52,352 nucleotides of DNA from Xenorhabdus khoisanae (GTDB lineage Bacteria > Pseudomonadota > Gammaproteobacteria > Enterobacterales > Enterobacteriaceae). The notes under the pieces were generated by a model. It ran no database searches, had not been told where the DNA came from, and saw only the letters and a list, made by a program, of their open reading frames with translations. Every line of letters begins with the position of its first letter. Position 1 is the stretch's first letter. Below, piece by piece: positions 27,670-37,665 of this stretch. The position numbers and the translations under genes are program-made. Where the stretch lies: the NCBI RefSeq assembly GCF_001037465.1, contig NZ_LFCV01000035.1, forward strand, positions 1 through 52,352. Reading direction: 5' to 3'.

Positions 27670-29748
27670 TTACTGGGTATTTTTAGCTTTTGAGCGGGAA
27701 ATACGCGCTTCGCCAACTAAATAGTCAAATAGGAAAATTACCGCCAGCATGACCACAATCAGAATGGAGCCATATGCGATAGCCAGACCATACTCGCCAT
27801 CTTCAACACGATTCAGGATATAAGCTGTTGCTACACGCGTATCAGGGGTCACCAAAAATACAATGGCACTAACCGTGGTTATGGCGCGCACAAAGCTATA
27901 AACCAATGCAGATAAGATAGCAGGACGTAAGAGTGGCAGCAGAATATGCAATATTGTTCTCATCGAACCCGCCCGCAGGCTGAGAGAGGCTTCATCCAGC
28001 GATTTATCAATCTGACCAAGCCCTGCAATACCGGCTCGAATACCCACAGGTACATTTCGCATTGTCATGGAGATGATGATAATGAATGCCGTACCTGTGA
28101 TATAGAATGGTGCATTATTAAAAGCCAGAAGATAAGAAATTCCCGCTACCGTACCGGGAACTGCAAAACAGAGCATCGTAGTGAATTCAATGACTTTCTT
28201 GCCCCGGAATTGCTGGCGCACCACGATATAGGCAATTAATAGCCCGAAAACGGCAGTAATTGGAGCGGCAATGCCAGCATATAGCAGCGTATCTAACAAC
28301 GAAGGCCATGCGCCATCACTCATTCCTTGACCAAATAGCTTGATGAAATTATCCAGAGTCAGAGAGTAATCCACGCCCCAGTTGACGGTAAAACTGCCGT
28401 AGAAAATACTGCCATAGAGCAGGATATTGAATACCACCCAGACAAATAGCAGGGAGCAAACACCCCACACCAGTGAAACGGGCAAAGGCTGCACATCGCC
28501 ACGGTAAGATTTACCGGAAACCGTGACATAAGAACGTTTGCCAATCCAGAGATATTGAACACAGAAGACCAGAAGTGAGAAAACCAACAGTGATGCGCCC
28601 AGTGTGCTGGCGGCTTGATAATCAAGCTGTGAGCCTGTGATATAGAAGTAAATTTGGGTAGCCAGTACGTCAAAGTTACCGCCCAATACCAGAGGATTAC
28701 TGAAATCAGCCAGAGATTGAACAATGACGATCAGGAAAGCATTGGCAAGAGCCGGTTTGAGTAACGGTATAAAAACATGGAAGAAAGTTTGATAGCGATT
28801 GGCTCTCAGGGTATAGGCCGCTTCTTCCAAAGAAGGATGAATTGTCTTGATGGCACCATCCAAAATCATGAACGCCATTGGTGTAAACGCCAACACCTGG
28901 GCAATCCAAATCCCCGTGAAACCATATAACCAGTTTGTGTTAGTTAAACCAAACCATGTAGACAGAAACTCTGTGATATAACCGGAGCGTCCCATCATTA
29001 GAGTGACACCCAATCCGACAACAAATGGCGGTGTTACGATTGGCAAAATGGAGAACACCCGCCCAATGATGGCGGAACGTTTGGCGATTCTGGCGGTGTA
29101 AATCGCCAGCACCAATCCAAAGAATGTACAGCCAAAACCGACTGCAACAGAGAGCAGCACAGAATTGACAATAATTTTCAGTATATGGGATTGTCCGAGT
29201 ATCGATAAAAACGCGAAGGGTGCGAAATGACCGGACTCATCCGTAAACATGGGAATAAAGATGGCGATACTGGGGAAAAGAATAAATACCCCAATCAACG
29301 CAATGATTGCTACCAGAGAACCAATGACGAAATTGTCACCGCCAAGCCATTCCAAGCGTGCGAGAGCCAAGGTAATAATTGCTCCCAATGCGATAAACAA
29401 AGCGATGGAGGAGTAACCTAACCCGCGTCCGGCTAATGTAGCACTGGTGATAATGAACAGTGTGCATAGCAGGGCATATCCCGCGTCAAAATAGTGACGT
29501 TGACGAGAGTTGCGATCGGCGGGAAGCCGTGGACGCAATAGCAATACTGATGGCAGCAAAAACCATAATATGCTGATATTAAAATCGTTCCAGCCATAAG
29601 CTGCCAGAATTTCTTCTTGTGTTGAATCAAAAAGGCCGTAATCCAGACTCCATGATGGCAGCAGAGCAAATGACAACCATGCCAATATAACCCACCAGAA
29701 AACAGAATCCCGCCCCTGCTTTTTCTGCAAGGTAAGGGTATGAGACAT
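27670..29748 (-). CDS. afuB: ABC transporter permease AfuB (fused double permease)
   Basis: A 692-residue membrane protein made of two fused BPD-type permease halves. The two EAA loops, which contact the ATPase, are visible: LEEAAYTLRANRYQTFFHVFIPLLKPAL near residue 315 and LDEASLSLRAGSMRTILHILLPLLRPA near 600. AfuB of Actinobacillus has about the same length. The first ~150 residues add several helices before the first half. It sits between afuA and afuC in the usual order. A GGGGG stretch serves as ribosome-binding site. Confidence 0.9.
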   Translation of the reverse strand: MSHTLTLQKKQGRDSVFWWVILAWLSFALLPSWSLDYGLFDSTQEEILAAYGWNDFNISILWFLLPSVLLLRPRLPADRNSRQRHYFDAGYALLCTLFIITSATLAGRGLGYSSIALFIALGAIITLALARLEWLGGDNFVIGSLVAIIALIGVFILFPSIAIFIPMFTDESGHFAPFAFLSILGQSHILKIIVNSVLLSVAVGFGCTFFGLVLAIYTARIAKRSAIIGRVFSILPIVTPPFVVGLGVTLMMGRSGYITEFLSTWFGLTNTNWLYGFTGIWIAQVLAFTPMAFMILDGAIKTIHPSLEEAAYTLRANRYQTFFHVFIPLLKPALANAFLIVIVQSLADFSNPLVLGGNFDVLATQIYFYITGSQLDYQAASTLGASLLVFSLLVFCVQYLWIGKRSYVTVSGKSYRGDVQPLPVSLVWGVCSLLFVWVVFNILLYGSIFYGSFTVNWGVDYSLTLDNFIKLFGQGMSDGAWPSLLDTLLYAGIAAPITAVFGLLIAYIVVRQQFRGKKVIEFTTMLCFAVPGTVAGISYLLAFNNAPFYITGTAFIIIISMTMRNVPVGIRAGIAGLGQIDKSLDEASLSLRAGSMRTILHILLPLLRPAILSALVYSFVRAITTVSAIVFLVTPDTRVATAYILNRVEDGEYGLAIAYGSILIVVMLAVIFLFDYLVGEARISRSKAKNTQ

Positions 29749-29856
29749 AATTCCCCCAATAAAATTTCACGAAGAGAGTACGTAAATCACATGATCAAGC
29801 AGCGAATAGATGTCTATGGCTCACTGCCTGAATAGGTATTATTTTGATTTAAAACG

Positions 29857-30888
29857 TTATTTTCCCATTTTAACTTCTGTGAGCCACTTATTGATCAGTT
29901 GCTTACGCATGTCATTGGAACCATATTTATCCATGTCATAATTGATAAGATTCAATTCAGTAGGATTCAGTGTAATGGGGGAGGATTCTGCCGTGGTATT
30001 GGTGAGGATCTGGTAGGATTTCCCTTGCTTCCAACTTAGCTCTTGAGCTTCTTTGGACAGTACCCAATCAACAAACAACTTGGCGTTATCCATATTGCGG
30101 GCATTTTTGATAATGCTGACACCACCGATTTCATAGCCAGTGCCTTCACAGGGGGAAATCAATTTCATTGGTGCACCATTTTCGACTTCCAGTGAATAAT
30201 CATGCAGGAAGCCAATTCCAATGGCTGTTTCACCACGTGCGGTATTACGTGCAGGAGCAATGCCGGATTTGGTGTATTGGGAAATATTACTGTTAAGTTT
30301 TTTCAGATAATCAAAAGCTTCATTCTCACCCCACAATTGGATAAAAGTTGCCAATGCGGTATAGGAAGTGCCGGAACTTTGTGGATCGGCAATTTGAATT
30401 TCACCTTTATATTCTGGTTTAGTCAGATCTTTCCAGCATGTCGGGACGGGGAGATTTTTTTCTTTCAAACGTACTGTATTCACACCAAAACCCAGAATTC
30501 CCATATAGACGGCAGAAGAATAATTTCCTTTGCGTTTTGCCGGATCGCGGAACTGAGGCATGATTTGAGATAAGTTCGGTGATTGATAAGGTTGCAGGAG
30601 ATCCAATTCACCGGCTTGGGAATGGGGATCAAGTGTACCGCCATACCATACATCTGCTTGTGGGTTGCGTTTTTCTGCTTCTATTTTAGCTAATGTACTA
30701 CCTGTGTTATTACGAATAAATGTAGTTTTGATATTGTATTTTTCGCCAAAAGCACGCGTTTCTGTTTCACATAGGGCATTAGTACCGCTGCAATAAACAA
30801 TCAGTCTGCCTGCTGCTTGGGTATTGCTGGTTATAGTAGCTGCTGTTAGCCCCAGAGTGATTAATGCGGCGATATAATTGAGTTTCAT
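29857..30888 (-). CDS. afuA: Periplasmic binding protein AfuA (hexose-phosphate type)
   Basis: ATG 30888, with AGGA upstream, gives 343 residues and a clean signal peptide (MKLNYIAALITLGL to TQAAG); an in-frame ATG at 30993 would add 35 residues with no export function. The fold is that of FbpA-type substrate-binding proteins (LIVYCSGTNALCETETRAFGEKY, NPQADVWYGGTLD, GFGVNT). The Tyr-Tyr pair with which FbpA holds ferric iron is missing; in that region the sequence reads GIGFLHDYSL. AfuA of Actinobacillus and Citrobacter was shown to bind sugar phosphates rather than iron, and from memory a His-Asp pair contacts the sugar, which this HD fits. The adjacent uhpABC genes support the hexose-phosphate reading. 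Confidence 0.85.
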   Translation of the reverse strand: MKLNYIAALITLGLTAATITSNTQAAGRLIVYCSGTNALCETETRAFGEKYNIKTTFIRNNTGSTLAKIEAEKRNPQADVWYGGTLDPHSQAGELDLLQPYQSPNLSQIMPQFRDPAKRKGNYSSAVYMGILGFGVNTVRLKEKNLPVPTCWKDLTKPEYKGEIQIADPQSSGTSYTALATFIQLWGENEAFDYLKKLNSNISQYTKSGIAPARNTARGETAIGIGFLHDYSLEVENGAPMKLISPCEGTGYEIGGVSIIKNARNMDNAKLFVDWVLSKEAQELSWKQGKSYQILTNTTAESSPITLNPTELNLINYDMDKYGSNDMRKQLINKWLTEVKMGK

Positions 30889-31753
30889 TAATGATGTCCT
30901 TACTTTCAGAATTTCTACTTTGGGTGGGTTAAGATGAATATTAATAAACGAAACTCTTATTATTAATTTTAAAATAGAGTCCTGCCGATTCATTCTTTGG
31001 ACATCATGATAAGGTTAAATTTTTTATGCAAATTAATAGAGTAAATTTGCAAACCAGATAACAAAATCAATAATTTCTATTGAATTCTTTTTATTTTACA
31101 GAGTATTGGACTATGTTAAATAGGAAGCAAAACTTGTTGGTTTTATTTGTTTTTATAAAGTTTAATTAATGAGGTGTTATTATTTTTGTTAAGCGTCTAA
31201 TGTTAAATAATTACTTTTAACTTTGTTTTTAGAATATTAATTTTTTATTTAACTATTTGGTCGAATGTTGACTTATAAAAGAATAAATTTTCCAACTATT
31301 ATGGGCCAGTGAGATAATTTCATGTCTTATCTCTTTTCAAAGCACTCCATATTATTTACTTTATAATACTTACCACATGATAATTACCTCATAAGTAGTA
31401 TTAATATCCGGATTTTTATAACAACTGATGTCGAATGTGAAAATCAACAATAGAGTGTTTAATGAACAGGCATTGTTTTGCAGTATAAAATATATTCTAG
31501 CATATTTATTTTTCTGTGAAGAAAATAAGTTTGAATGAAAATATAAAACACTTCTATTTATCATTGCTATGACTTTTTATTAACATTCAATTCATTAGGG
31601 AAATTGTAGAATACGAGTGACATTTTGTGAAGTATAAAACATATCTAGAGCGGAAACAGCCGTAGTGTATGTAGAATCGGGCTGCCTACACTCTAATGTG
31701 ATAGATTCAGTAAACCTATCGGTGATCTTTTGGAATTAAATATGACTATTTTG
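30889..31753. other. afuA promoter region and uhpC-afuA spacer
   Basis: 865 very AT-rich bases. They include a candidate operator at 31027-31051 and, near 31667-31692, an imperfect 11-bp stem (AGTGTATGTAG / CTGCCTACACT) shortly after the uhpC stop that may be its terminator. I found no credible gene. Confidence 0.5.
31027..31051. promoter_or_regulatory. Candidate operator upstream of afuA
   Basis: TGCAAATT and AATTTGCA form a perfect 8-bp inverted repeat with a 9-base spacer, centred about 150 bases before the afuA start. The size suits a dimeric regulator such as UhpA or a catabolite regulator; the binder is not known. Confidence 0.35.
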
Positions 31754-33049
31754 TTAGGTTTTTTTACTGTGTTTGTTAATATCTGCGATTAATAGTGGCA
31801 TTAGTAATAATCCCATCAGTGCAGCAGCTAACGTGAGCAAAGCAAACATACCAGACCAGTCGTAGTTGTTAATTATTTGACTTAGCGGCCATCCTGCGAT
31901 AGCTGCGCTAAGGTAGGCATATAGACCCAAATACCCAGTGACTGTACCGGCAGCTTTCTTATGACAGTATTCCGTTGCGGCTAATCCAATTAGCATTTGC
32001 GGGCCGAAAACAAAAAAACCGATACTGAAAATACAAGTGGACAATAAAATATAGTGTTGTATAGGAACTAACCAAAGAGCGGTTACTGAAAAAAACAGTC
32101 CGATAGAAAATAGCAGAATCATTGGAGTTCGTCGGCTACGAAAGAATATGTCAGATCCCCATCCTGAACAAAGTGCACCTAACAAACCACCTAGCTCAAA
32201 TAGTGAAAGGGTAACATTAGTGCTGAATAAGTTGGCTCCATGTTTTTCTGATAACCAAAGATTACCCCAGTCATGTATTGCGATCCTAATGAAATACACC
32301 AATATATAGGAACATCCAAGGATCCAAATGGTACGATTGAACAAAATTGTTTCTTGTAGGATTTTCATCATTGACATTGGTGGAGATGAGTGTTCTTGTC
32401 TTAGCTCCATTGCATCTTGCCGCCAATGTCCGATGCTAGGTAAACCGTGTTGTTGTGGAATGCCTGGTAGTTTTTGGCATAACCAGATTCCCAATATAAT
32501 GCTAATAACTCCAGGGATCAGTAGAGCAGCTCGCCAGCTATAGGTTGTTGTTAACAGTGCGGATAGTAGTGTTAGAAGAATTCCACTTATATTTATAGAA
32601 ATATTCCAGCATCCCCACCAGAAACCTCGTTCATTACGGGAATACCAGTGAGTTAATAGTCGTGCACAGGGAGGCCATCCCCATCCCTGAAAAAAGCCAT
32701 TTAGTGTCCAGACAATCAACAAAGCGGTTAGTGATGAGCAAAAGGTGAAAATGATATTGAGTATTCCAGTTACTAATAATCCAGCTCCCATAAACCAGCT
32801 ATATCCAGTATGGTCATGGAAAATTCCTGATACAAATTTTGAACAGCCATAAGCAAGATAAAAGAGACTGGCTATCCAGCCAATATCATCTTTATTTAGC
32901 ATCAATTCTATCTGCATTTCAGGCATAGCAATATTCAAGCTCTTACGTGTTAATTGAAATGCGGCATAACCCACAATCATTGATATCAACAGATGGCTTC
33001 TCCAATAGCGATAATTTTGTGAAATCTGCTCATTGCTATTGGTTTGCAT
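31754..33049 (-). CDS. uhpC: Hexose-phosphate sensor UhpC
   Basis: UhpC is a membrane receptor of the organophosphate:phosphate antiporter family (MFS) that detects external glucose-6-phosphate and activates UhpB. The 431-residue protein (E. coli 439) shares YRYWRSHLL, GYAAFQLTRKSLNIAMPE, FYLAYGCSKFVSGI, FFQGWGWPPCARLLTHWYSR and FFVFGPQMLIGLAA with E. coli UhpC. Twelve transmembrane helices are evident. It is third in uhpA-uhpB-uhpC, starting 27 bases after uhpB with GGAG as ribosome-binding site. In E. coli uhpT follows; here the afu genes take that place. Confidence 0.92.
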   Translation of the reverse strand: MQTNSNEQISQNYRYWRSHLLISMIVGYAAFQLTRKSLNIAMPEMQIELMLNKDDIGWIASLFYLAYGCSKFVSGIFHDHTGYSWFMGAGLLVTGILNIIFTFCSSLTALLIVWTLNGFFQGWGWPPCARLLTHWYSRNERGFWWGCWNISINISGILLTLLSALLTTTYSWRAALLIPGVISIILGIWLCQKLPGIPQQHGLPSIGHWRQDAMELRQEHSSPPMSMMKILQETILFNRTIWILGCSYILVYFIRIAIHDWGNLWLSEKHGANLFSTNVTLSLFELGGLLGALCSGWGSDIFFRSRRTPMILLFSIGLFFSVTALWLVPIQHYILLSTCIFSIGFFVFGPQMLIGLAATEYCHKKAAGTVTGYLGLYAYLSAAIAGWPLSQIINNYDWSGMFALLTLAAALMGLLLMPLLIADINKHSKKT

Positions 33050-33076
33050 AATAAATCTCCATAAAAGCCTTAGAAG

Positions 33077-34657
33077 CTATAGTTTTAGTACGTCAGAAAT
33101 GATTTCTGATGATTTAATATTCTCATCAGAATTTATAGGTAAATTAACAACAACATGAGTTCCTAGTTGAGTATTTAAGCTCCAGTTACCACCAAGGACA
33201 CGAACTCGTTCTTCAATACCCTTCAAACCAAACCCTGTATTTTTCTTATCATCTATGATGCCAACTCCATTATCACTGACTTGGAGCTGAATTAAATTTT
33301 CTTTCTGTTTTAAGATGATCGTAATGGTATTAGCGTTGGCATGTTTACTGATATTGTTCAGTAATTCTTGAATAAGCCGATAAAGAGTTAAGGTGATGGT
33401 GCTATTCTTCGGCTCTTGTGGAAGTCGATAATCAAACTGGCAAATAATGTTTTGTTCCTCGAAAGCGAATTCATTTACCAAGTGACGAATGGCCTGTTCG
33501 AATGACATTTCATCTAAGGCTGGTGGGCGTAGTTCGCGTAGTAGTTGACGAGTAGATTGATGAATTTGTTGGGATAGATATTTGATCTGCTCTGCTGCTT
33601 TTATTACCAGTGGTGAGTTTGCTGTACGTTTTACCAAGGTAGATTGGATTTGAATCGCAGTGATATTTTGTCCAATTTCATCATGTAATTCTCTGGCAAT
33701 ATTTTTGCGGATCTCTTCTTCAATGTGTACTAGGTTTTGCATTAAGGTATAACGTGCAACTAATTCTTTTTCCAATCGTGCACGATAATGACTTAGGTTA
33801 CTTGCTAGCTGTTGCTGCCGACTGATAGCTATACCAAGCCCAATACCTAATAAAGCCTGGGTAGTCAAAAAGATTTCCAATTCTTGGAGTTCACTAAATG
33901 AGCCACTGGATTGACGAGCAAAAGTTACTATCAAGCTACCTAATAATGCAGAAAAAACACCGCCTTGCCAACCATAGCGATAAGCCATAAAAACATTGGG
34001 AATAAAGACTAAAATTGATAAAAGTCCTTCAATTTTTGGGGATAAAAAGAAATGCCCACTGATCCCTAATAAACTGAATAGAAAACACCACATTAAGAAA
34101 GATGATCGTAATTGTGGATAGAATGAATCGTCTGTAATATGGTTGTTTTTTAAACTTTGCTCATATAAATAGATGTAAATCAGATAAACAAACGGAGATA
34201 AAAGAACACCTCCGGTGATTGAAGCGAGAAAAAAAAGATTTACTTTAGATGATGGTGAAAAACTTAGGCAAAAAGTTTGTAACAGGCTATTAATAATAAC
34301 GCCAATTAACAGAATGGAAAGTTGTTGCCAATAAAGAGAATAGCGTTTCCAGATTTGTTGAATCATTAAGACCGTGATCAGGCTGATCCCTGGAGAAAAT
34401 AATATAGCTGGGTTGGTAATTAACTGTTCGTTAATTAACCATGACAGCATACTGATTTCACTGATAATGAGGAGCGGTAAATAACGCCTCCATAACAGAA
34501 TCATCAGAACCAGCCTCAATCCTTGTGGTAGGAAAAGCACTGCCTGTTGCCCATCCTCATGTAAATAAAAACTAATGATCCAAAGTGAAATCCAGCTAAT
34601 TGAATAGAAAATAAATATAAATAGAGATTGTAAACCGAAACGTGCTTTCCAATTCAT
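33077..34657 (-). CDS. uhpB: Sensor histidine kinase UhpB
   Basis: UhpB phosphorylates UhpA when UhpC is occupied. The 526-residue protein (E. coli 500) has a MASE1-type membrane region with about eight helices (1-280), a coiled segment, then a HisKA_3 dimerisation helix with the phospho-acceptor His325 in ARELHDEIGQN, and a HATPase domain with the N-box QELLNNISKHANA, DNGVGI and GFGLKGIEERV. It begins three bases after the uhpA stop. Confidence 0.92.
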   Translation of the reverse strand: MNWKARFGLQSLFIFIFYSISWISLWIISFYLHEDGQQAVLFLPQGLRLVLMILLWRRYLPLLIISEISMLSWLINEQLITNPAILFSPGISLITVLMIQQIWKRYSLYWQQLSILLIGVIINSLLQTFCLSFSPSSKVNLFFLASITGGVLLSPFVYLIYIYLYEQSLKNNHITDDSFYPQLRSSFLMWCFLFSLLGISGHFFLSPKIEGLLSILVFIPNVFMAYRYGWQGGVFSALLGSLIVTFARQSSGSFSELQELEIFLTTQALLGIGLGIAISRQQQLASNLSHYRARLEKELVARYTLMQNLVHIEEEIRKNIARELHDEIGQNITAIQIQSTLVKRTANSPLVIKAAEQIKYLSQQIHQSTRQLLRELRPPALDEMSFEQAIRHLVNEFAFEEQNIICQFDYRLPQEPKNSTITLTLYRLIQELLNNISKHANANTITIILKQKENLIQLQVSDNGVGIIDDKKNTGFGLKGIEERVRVLGGNWSLNTQLGTHVVVNLPINSDENIKSSEIISDVLKL

Positions 34658-34660
34658 TTA

Positions 34661-35290
34661 CTAACCCGTAATGATTTGATGTTGTAATGCGTAATGAACA
34701 AGCTCAATAGTGGAATCGCACTGCAATTTACTAAGAATATTAGCACGATGAACATGTACTGTTTTGGGGCTTAGCTCAAGTTGTTCAGCTATATCTTTTA
34801 CGCTAACACCATTGATTAGCAATTTAAAAATTTCTTTTTCCCGTGAGGTTAGTATTTGTAATACGGTAACTTCTTGGGGTCTCTGACGCAGGGCCTTTAA
34901 TGCGTCAGAGCAGAGGTAAATTTCTCCTTTATGAACAGTTCGTACAGCTTGGATTAATTCTTCTGGCCCACAGCATTTTGTCAGATAGCCGCGTGCACCT
35001 GCATCAAGTGCACTCTGTACCAGAGCCGCAGTGTCATGAATACTGAGCATGATAGTACGAAAATTAGGGCATGTGGGGCGTAACCGTGATAGAAGCTGTA
35101 AACCACTTTCAATGGGCATGGAAATATCCATGATCACGATATCAATCGTTTTTTTTAGTAAATCTGACCATGCTTCACTGGCACTGCTGTATTGACCAAC
35201 GATTATAATGTCATCTTCAAGAGTCAATAATTGAGCAAAGCCTGAACGGACAACAACATGGTCATCAATAAGAGCAATTTTTATCTTCAT
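34661..35290 (-). CDS. uhpA: Response regulator UhpA (NarL/LuxR family)
   Basis: UhpA activates the hexose-phosphate transport gene when phosphorylated. The 209-residue protein (E. coli 196) has a receiver domain with the acidic pair DD (9-10), the phosphorylation site Asp55 (VIMDISMP), Ser/Thr and Lys switch residues, and a C-terminal LuxR helix-turn-helix (LTSREKEIFKLLINGVSVKDIAEQL, then SPKTVHVHRANILSKL). It is the first gene of uhpABC and in this window is expected to act on afuA rather than uhpT. Confidence 0.93.
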   Translation of the reverse strand: MKIKIALIDDHVVVRSGFAQLLTLEDDIIIVGQYSSASEAWSDLLKKTIDIVIMDISMPIESGLQLLSRLRPTCPNFRTIMLSIHDTAALVQSALDAGARGYLTKCCGPEELIQAVRTVHKGEIYLCSDALKALRQRPQEVTVLQILTSREKEIFKLLINGVSVKDIAEQLELSPKTVHVHRANILSKLQCDSTIELVHYALQHQIITG

Positions 35291-36207
35291 TTTTATTGTT
35301 TATTGTAGGGTGTTTATTATAAATCTAGTTATATATCATAATGTTCATAAAATAAAAATCATGCAAATAATTAAACCAAAACTGTTAATTGGATAACAAT
35401 TTTTGTTGTAAAACAACTAAATTATATTACCTTGGATTTTTTTTTATTATTTTAACTGTTGTTTTTATATGCGCCATAACATAGTAATTACTTTTTATTT
35501 AGTCGGTCGTTAGTAGGTGGAAGATCGTTCCAATTACATTAATTGGTTTTTTTGCTTTGCAAAATGAAATAAATAAATTTAAAAAACAAATTAAACTATA
35601 TTTAAAGATATTTACTTTGTTTTATATGTTGTTTTTCAGTATCTGATAGCGTTAAATTTTTACCATGATTCTTTATTGGTCGGATTATGCTGAAACGAAA
35701 TTACTCTTTCAATAGTCACATGCCTTTACCTTCAAGTTGGGCTTCACATCCATCACAATCCATCAACATCAGTATCGGAAAATTTTACTAGATATGTATT
35801 GTTAGGTTTTAATCATTACTGTTCCTTAATATTTATAACCGTATTTAAGTGGCCTTATGTATAGGACTACATTACTATATTATCAGCTTTTCATTTTAGT
35901 ATCGTATGTATGACATGGATTAACATTATTACTTATATAAATAAATTGATTTATATCATTGAAAGTAAATCCAACTTCACATTGTAAAGTTATTTGATTA
36001 AATTGGTTGTGGTATTATTATGCATGAGGTAAGAATATCATATCATTTTGTATATTAGGGAGTTATGATTTTTTCATTTAAAGTAATTAAATATTCAATA
36101 TTTTTTTACAAAATAAAACAATATAACACTATTATCAAATAAGATTTTTTTTGATTATGGTTTTTTCTGAAAAATTCCACATGCAAAAGTAAAAGAAGGT
36201 CTTACAG
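35291..36207. other. AT-rich divergent region upstream of uhpA
   Basis: 917 bases, mostly A and T, between uhpA (leftward) and an isochorismatase-type gene (rightward). It must hold both promoters. I see no RNA gene or supported open frame. Confidence 0.5.
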
Positions 36208-36756
36208 ATGAAAGCTCTTATTGTAATCGACATGTTGAATGATTTTGTTACAGGTGCTCTCGCCAATGAAGAAAGCGCGCTGAAAATTATTCCCGTGATC
36301 CAGCGGACGATCAACTATGCCAGAAGCCGGAACGATTGGTTGGTGGTGTATGCCAATGATGCTCATTGTGCAAGTGATCAAGAAATAGATATTTGGGGAG
36401 AACATGCGTTGGCAGGAACGAGGGGCGCTGAAGTTGTCGCGGAATTAGCCCCTATCGGCGCAGCTCGTGAAATTATTTCGCCCAAGCATTTTTATAGCGC
36501 TTTTGATGGAACTGATCTGGAAGAAGTTTTAAAGCAATATGGTGTTAAAGAAGTTGTCCTGACAGGGCAACATACTCATTGTTGTGTTCAGCATACCGCT
36601 TATGGCGCATTTATCCGAGGTTATGATATTAAAGTATTGTCAGATGCTGTTTGCGTCTTTCCGGGGGTTGACCAGAATACCGCCCTTAATTATTTAAAAA
36701 ATATGTATAATGCTGAAATTATAACGAGTGCTGAGTTAGGTGTTCCGTCAGAATAG
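36208..36756 (+). CDS. Isochorismatase-family cysteine hydrolase
   Basis: A 182-residue cytoplasmic hydrolase of the isochorismatase/nicotinamidase superfamily. The catalytic triad is visible: Asp8 (LIVIDMLNDF), Lys93 (SPKHFYSAF) and the nucleophile Cys126 (GQHTHCCVQHTAYGAF). The Asp-His metal site of true nicotinamidases is not obvious (NDAHCASDQE instead of a D-x-H pair), so pyrazinamidase activity is uncertain. It stands alone with an AAGAAGG-like ribosome-binding site, convergent with speD. Substrate unknown. Confidence 0.85.
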   Translation: MKALIVIDMLNDFVTGALANEESALKIIPVIQRTINYARSRNDWLVVYANDAHCASDQEIDIWGEHALAGTRGAEVVAELAPIGAAREIISPKHFYSAFDGTDLEEVLKQYGVKEVVLTGQHTHCCVQHTAYGAFIRGYDIKVLSDAVCVFPGVDQNTALNYLKNMYNAEIITSAELGVPSE

Positions 36757-36788
36757 GGTAACGAGACTCTCACCGAAATGGAATTTAA

Positions 36789-36817
36789 TGACTGGCAGAT
36801 TAATTTGCTGCCAGTCA
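36789..36817. terminator. Hairpin between the cysteine hydrolase gene and speD
   Basis: A perfect 10-bp stem (TGACTGGCAG / CTGCCAGTCA) with a 9-base loop between two convergent genes, probably serving both directions, although T-tracts are short. Confidence 0.55.
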
Positions 36818-36842
36818 AATAGGTTAGATAGAATGCAAATAT

Positions 36843-37637
36843 TTATAGATTAGGTAAATTCCTGCCGTAATAAATTTCCTGTATCTCTTTTTTAAGTAAG
36901 CGGGTGATCTCTTTCTTTTCCATTTCGCTTAATTCTTCTGCTGTGGTATTGAATAAATACTCATTCAGATCAAATTCTTTCAACATCATTTTGGTATGGA
37001 AAAGGTTTTCCTGAAAAATATTTACATCCAGCATATGGTACTGAGATTGGATCTCTTCTGTCACATAATTCTGAATGGAATTAATTTCATGGTCTATGTA
37101 GAGTTTTACGCCACTGACATCCCGGGTAAAACCACGAACACGATAATCCATCGTCACAATGTCAGATTCCAATTCATGGATCAGATAATTTAGTGCTTTA
37201 AGAGGGGAAATTACACCACAAGTTGATACCTCAATATCTGCCCTGAAGGTACATATACCACCATCTGGGTGGCTTTCTGGGTAGGTGTGTACACAAATGT
37301 GGCTTTTGTCTAAGTGGGCGACGACAGAATCAGGAAGTGGGCCTGGATTTTCTGTATTATCCACTAAATTAGGGTCAATGGGTTCTTCACTAATCAGAAT
37401 GGTAACGCTCGCTCCTTGTGGGTCATAATCTTGGCGAGCAATATTAAGAATGTTTGCACCAATGATTGAACAGGTTTCACTGAGAATCTCAGTCAGGCGG
37501 GTTGCATTATACTGTTCATCAATGTACGCGATATAACTGTCGCGATCGGCGTTTGTTTTTGCATAACAGATATCATAAATACAAAAACTTAAGCTTTTTG
37601 TGAGATTATTAAAGCCGTGCAATTTCAGTTTGAGCAA
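36843..37637 (-). CDS. speD: S-adenosylmethionine decarboxylase proenzyme SpeD
   Basis: SpeD makes decarboxylated SAM, the aminopropyl donor for spermidine. The proenzyme cleaves itself before Ser112 (DK-S112-HICVHTYPE) to create its pyruvoyl group. Length (264) and sequence match E. coli closely ([57 protein letters not shown]). The start codon is TTG at 37637; a strong GGGAGGTG sits at the right distance, so this start is well supported. It follows speE by 28 bases in the speED operon. Confidence 0.96.
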   Translation of the reverse strand: MLKLKLHGFNNLTKSLSFCIYDICYAKTNADRDSYIAYIDEQYNATRLTEILSETCSIIGANILNIARQDYDPQGASVTILISEEPIDPNLVDNTENPGPLPDSVVAHLDKSHICVHTYPESHPDGGICTFRADIEVSTCGVISPLKALNYLIHELESDIVTMDYRVRGFTRDVSGVKLYIDHEINSIQNYVTEEIQSQYHMLDVNIFQENLFHTKMMLKEFDLNEYLFNTTAEELSEMEKKEITRLLKKEIQEIYYGRNLPNL

Positions 37638-37665
37638 TTTAATTCACCTCCCGGCTAATGGGGGA

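Noticed and set aside
26611-30888. Ferric iron transporter (FbpABC) label for the ABC operon
   Set aside because: The binding protein lacks the adjacent tyrosines that coordinate iron, and the uhpABC context favours hexose phosphate.
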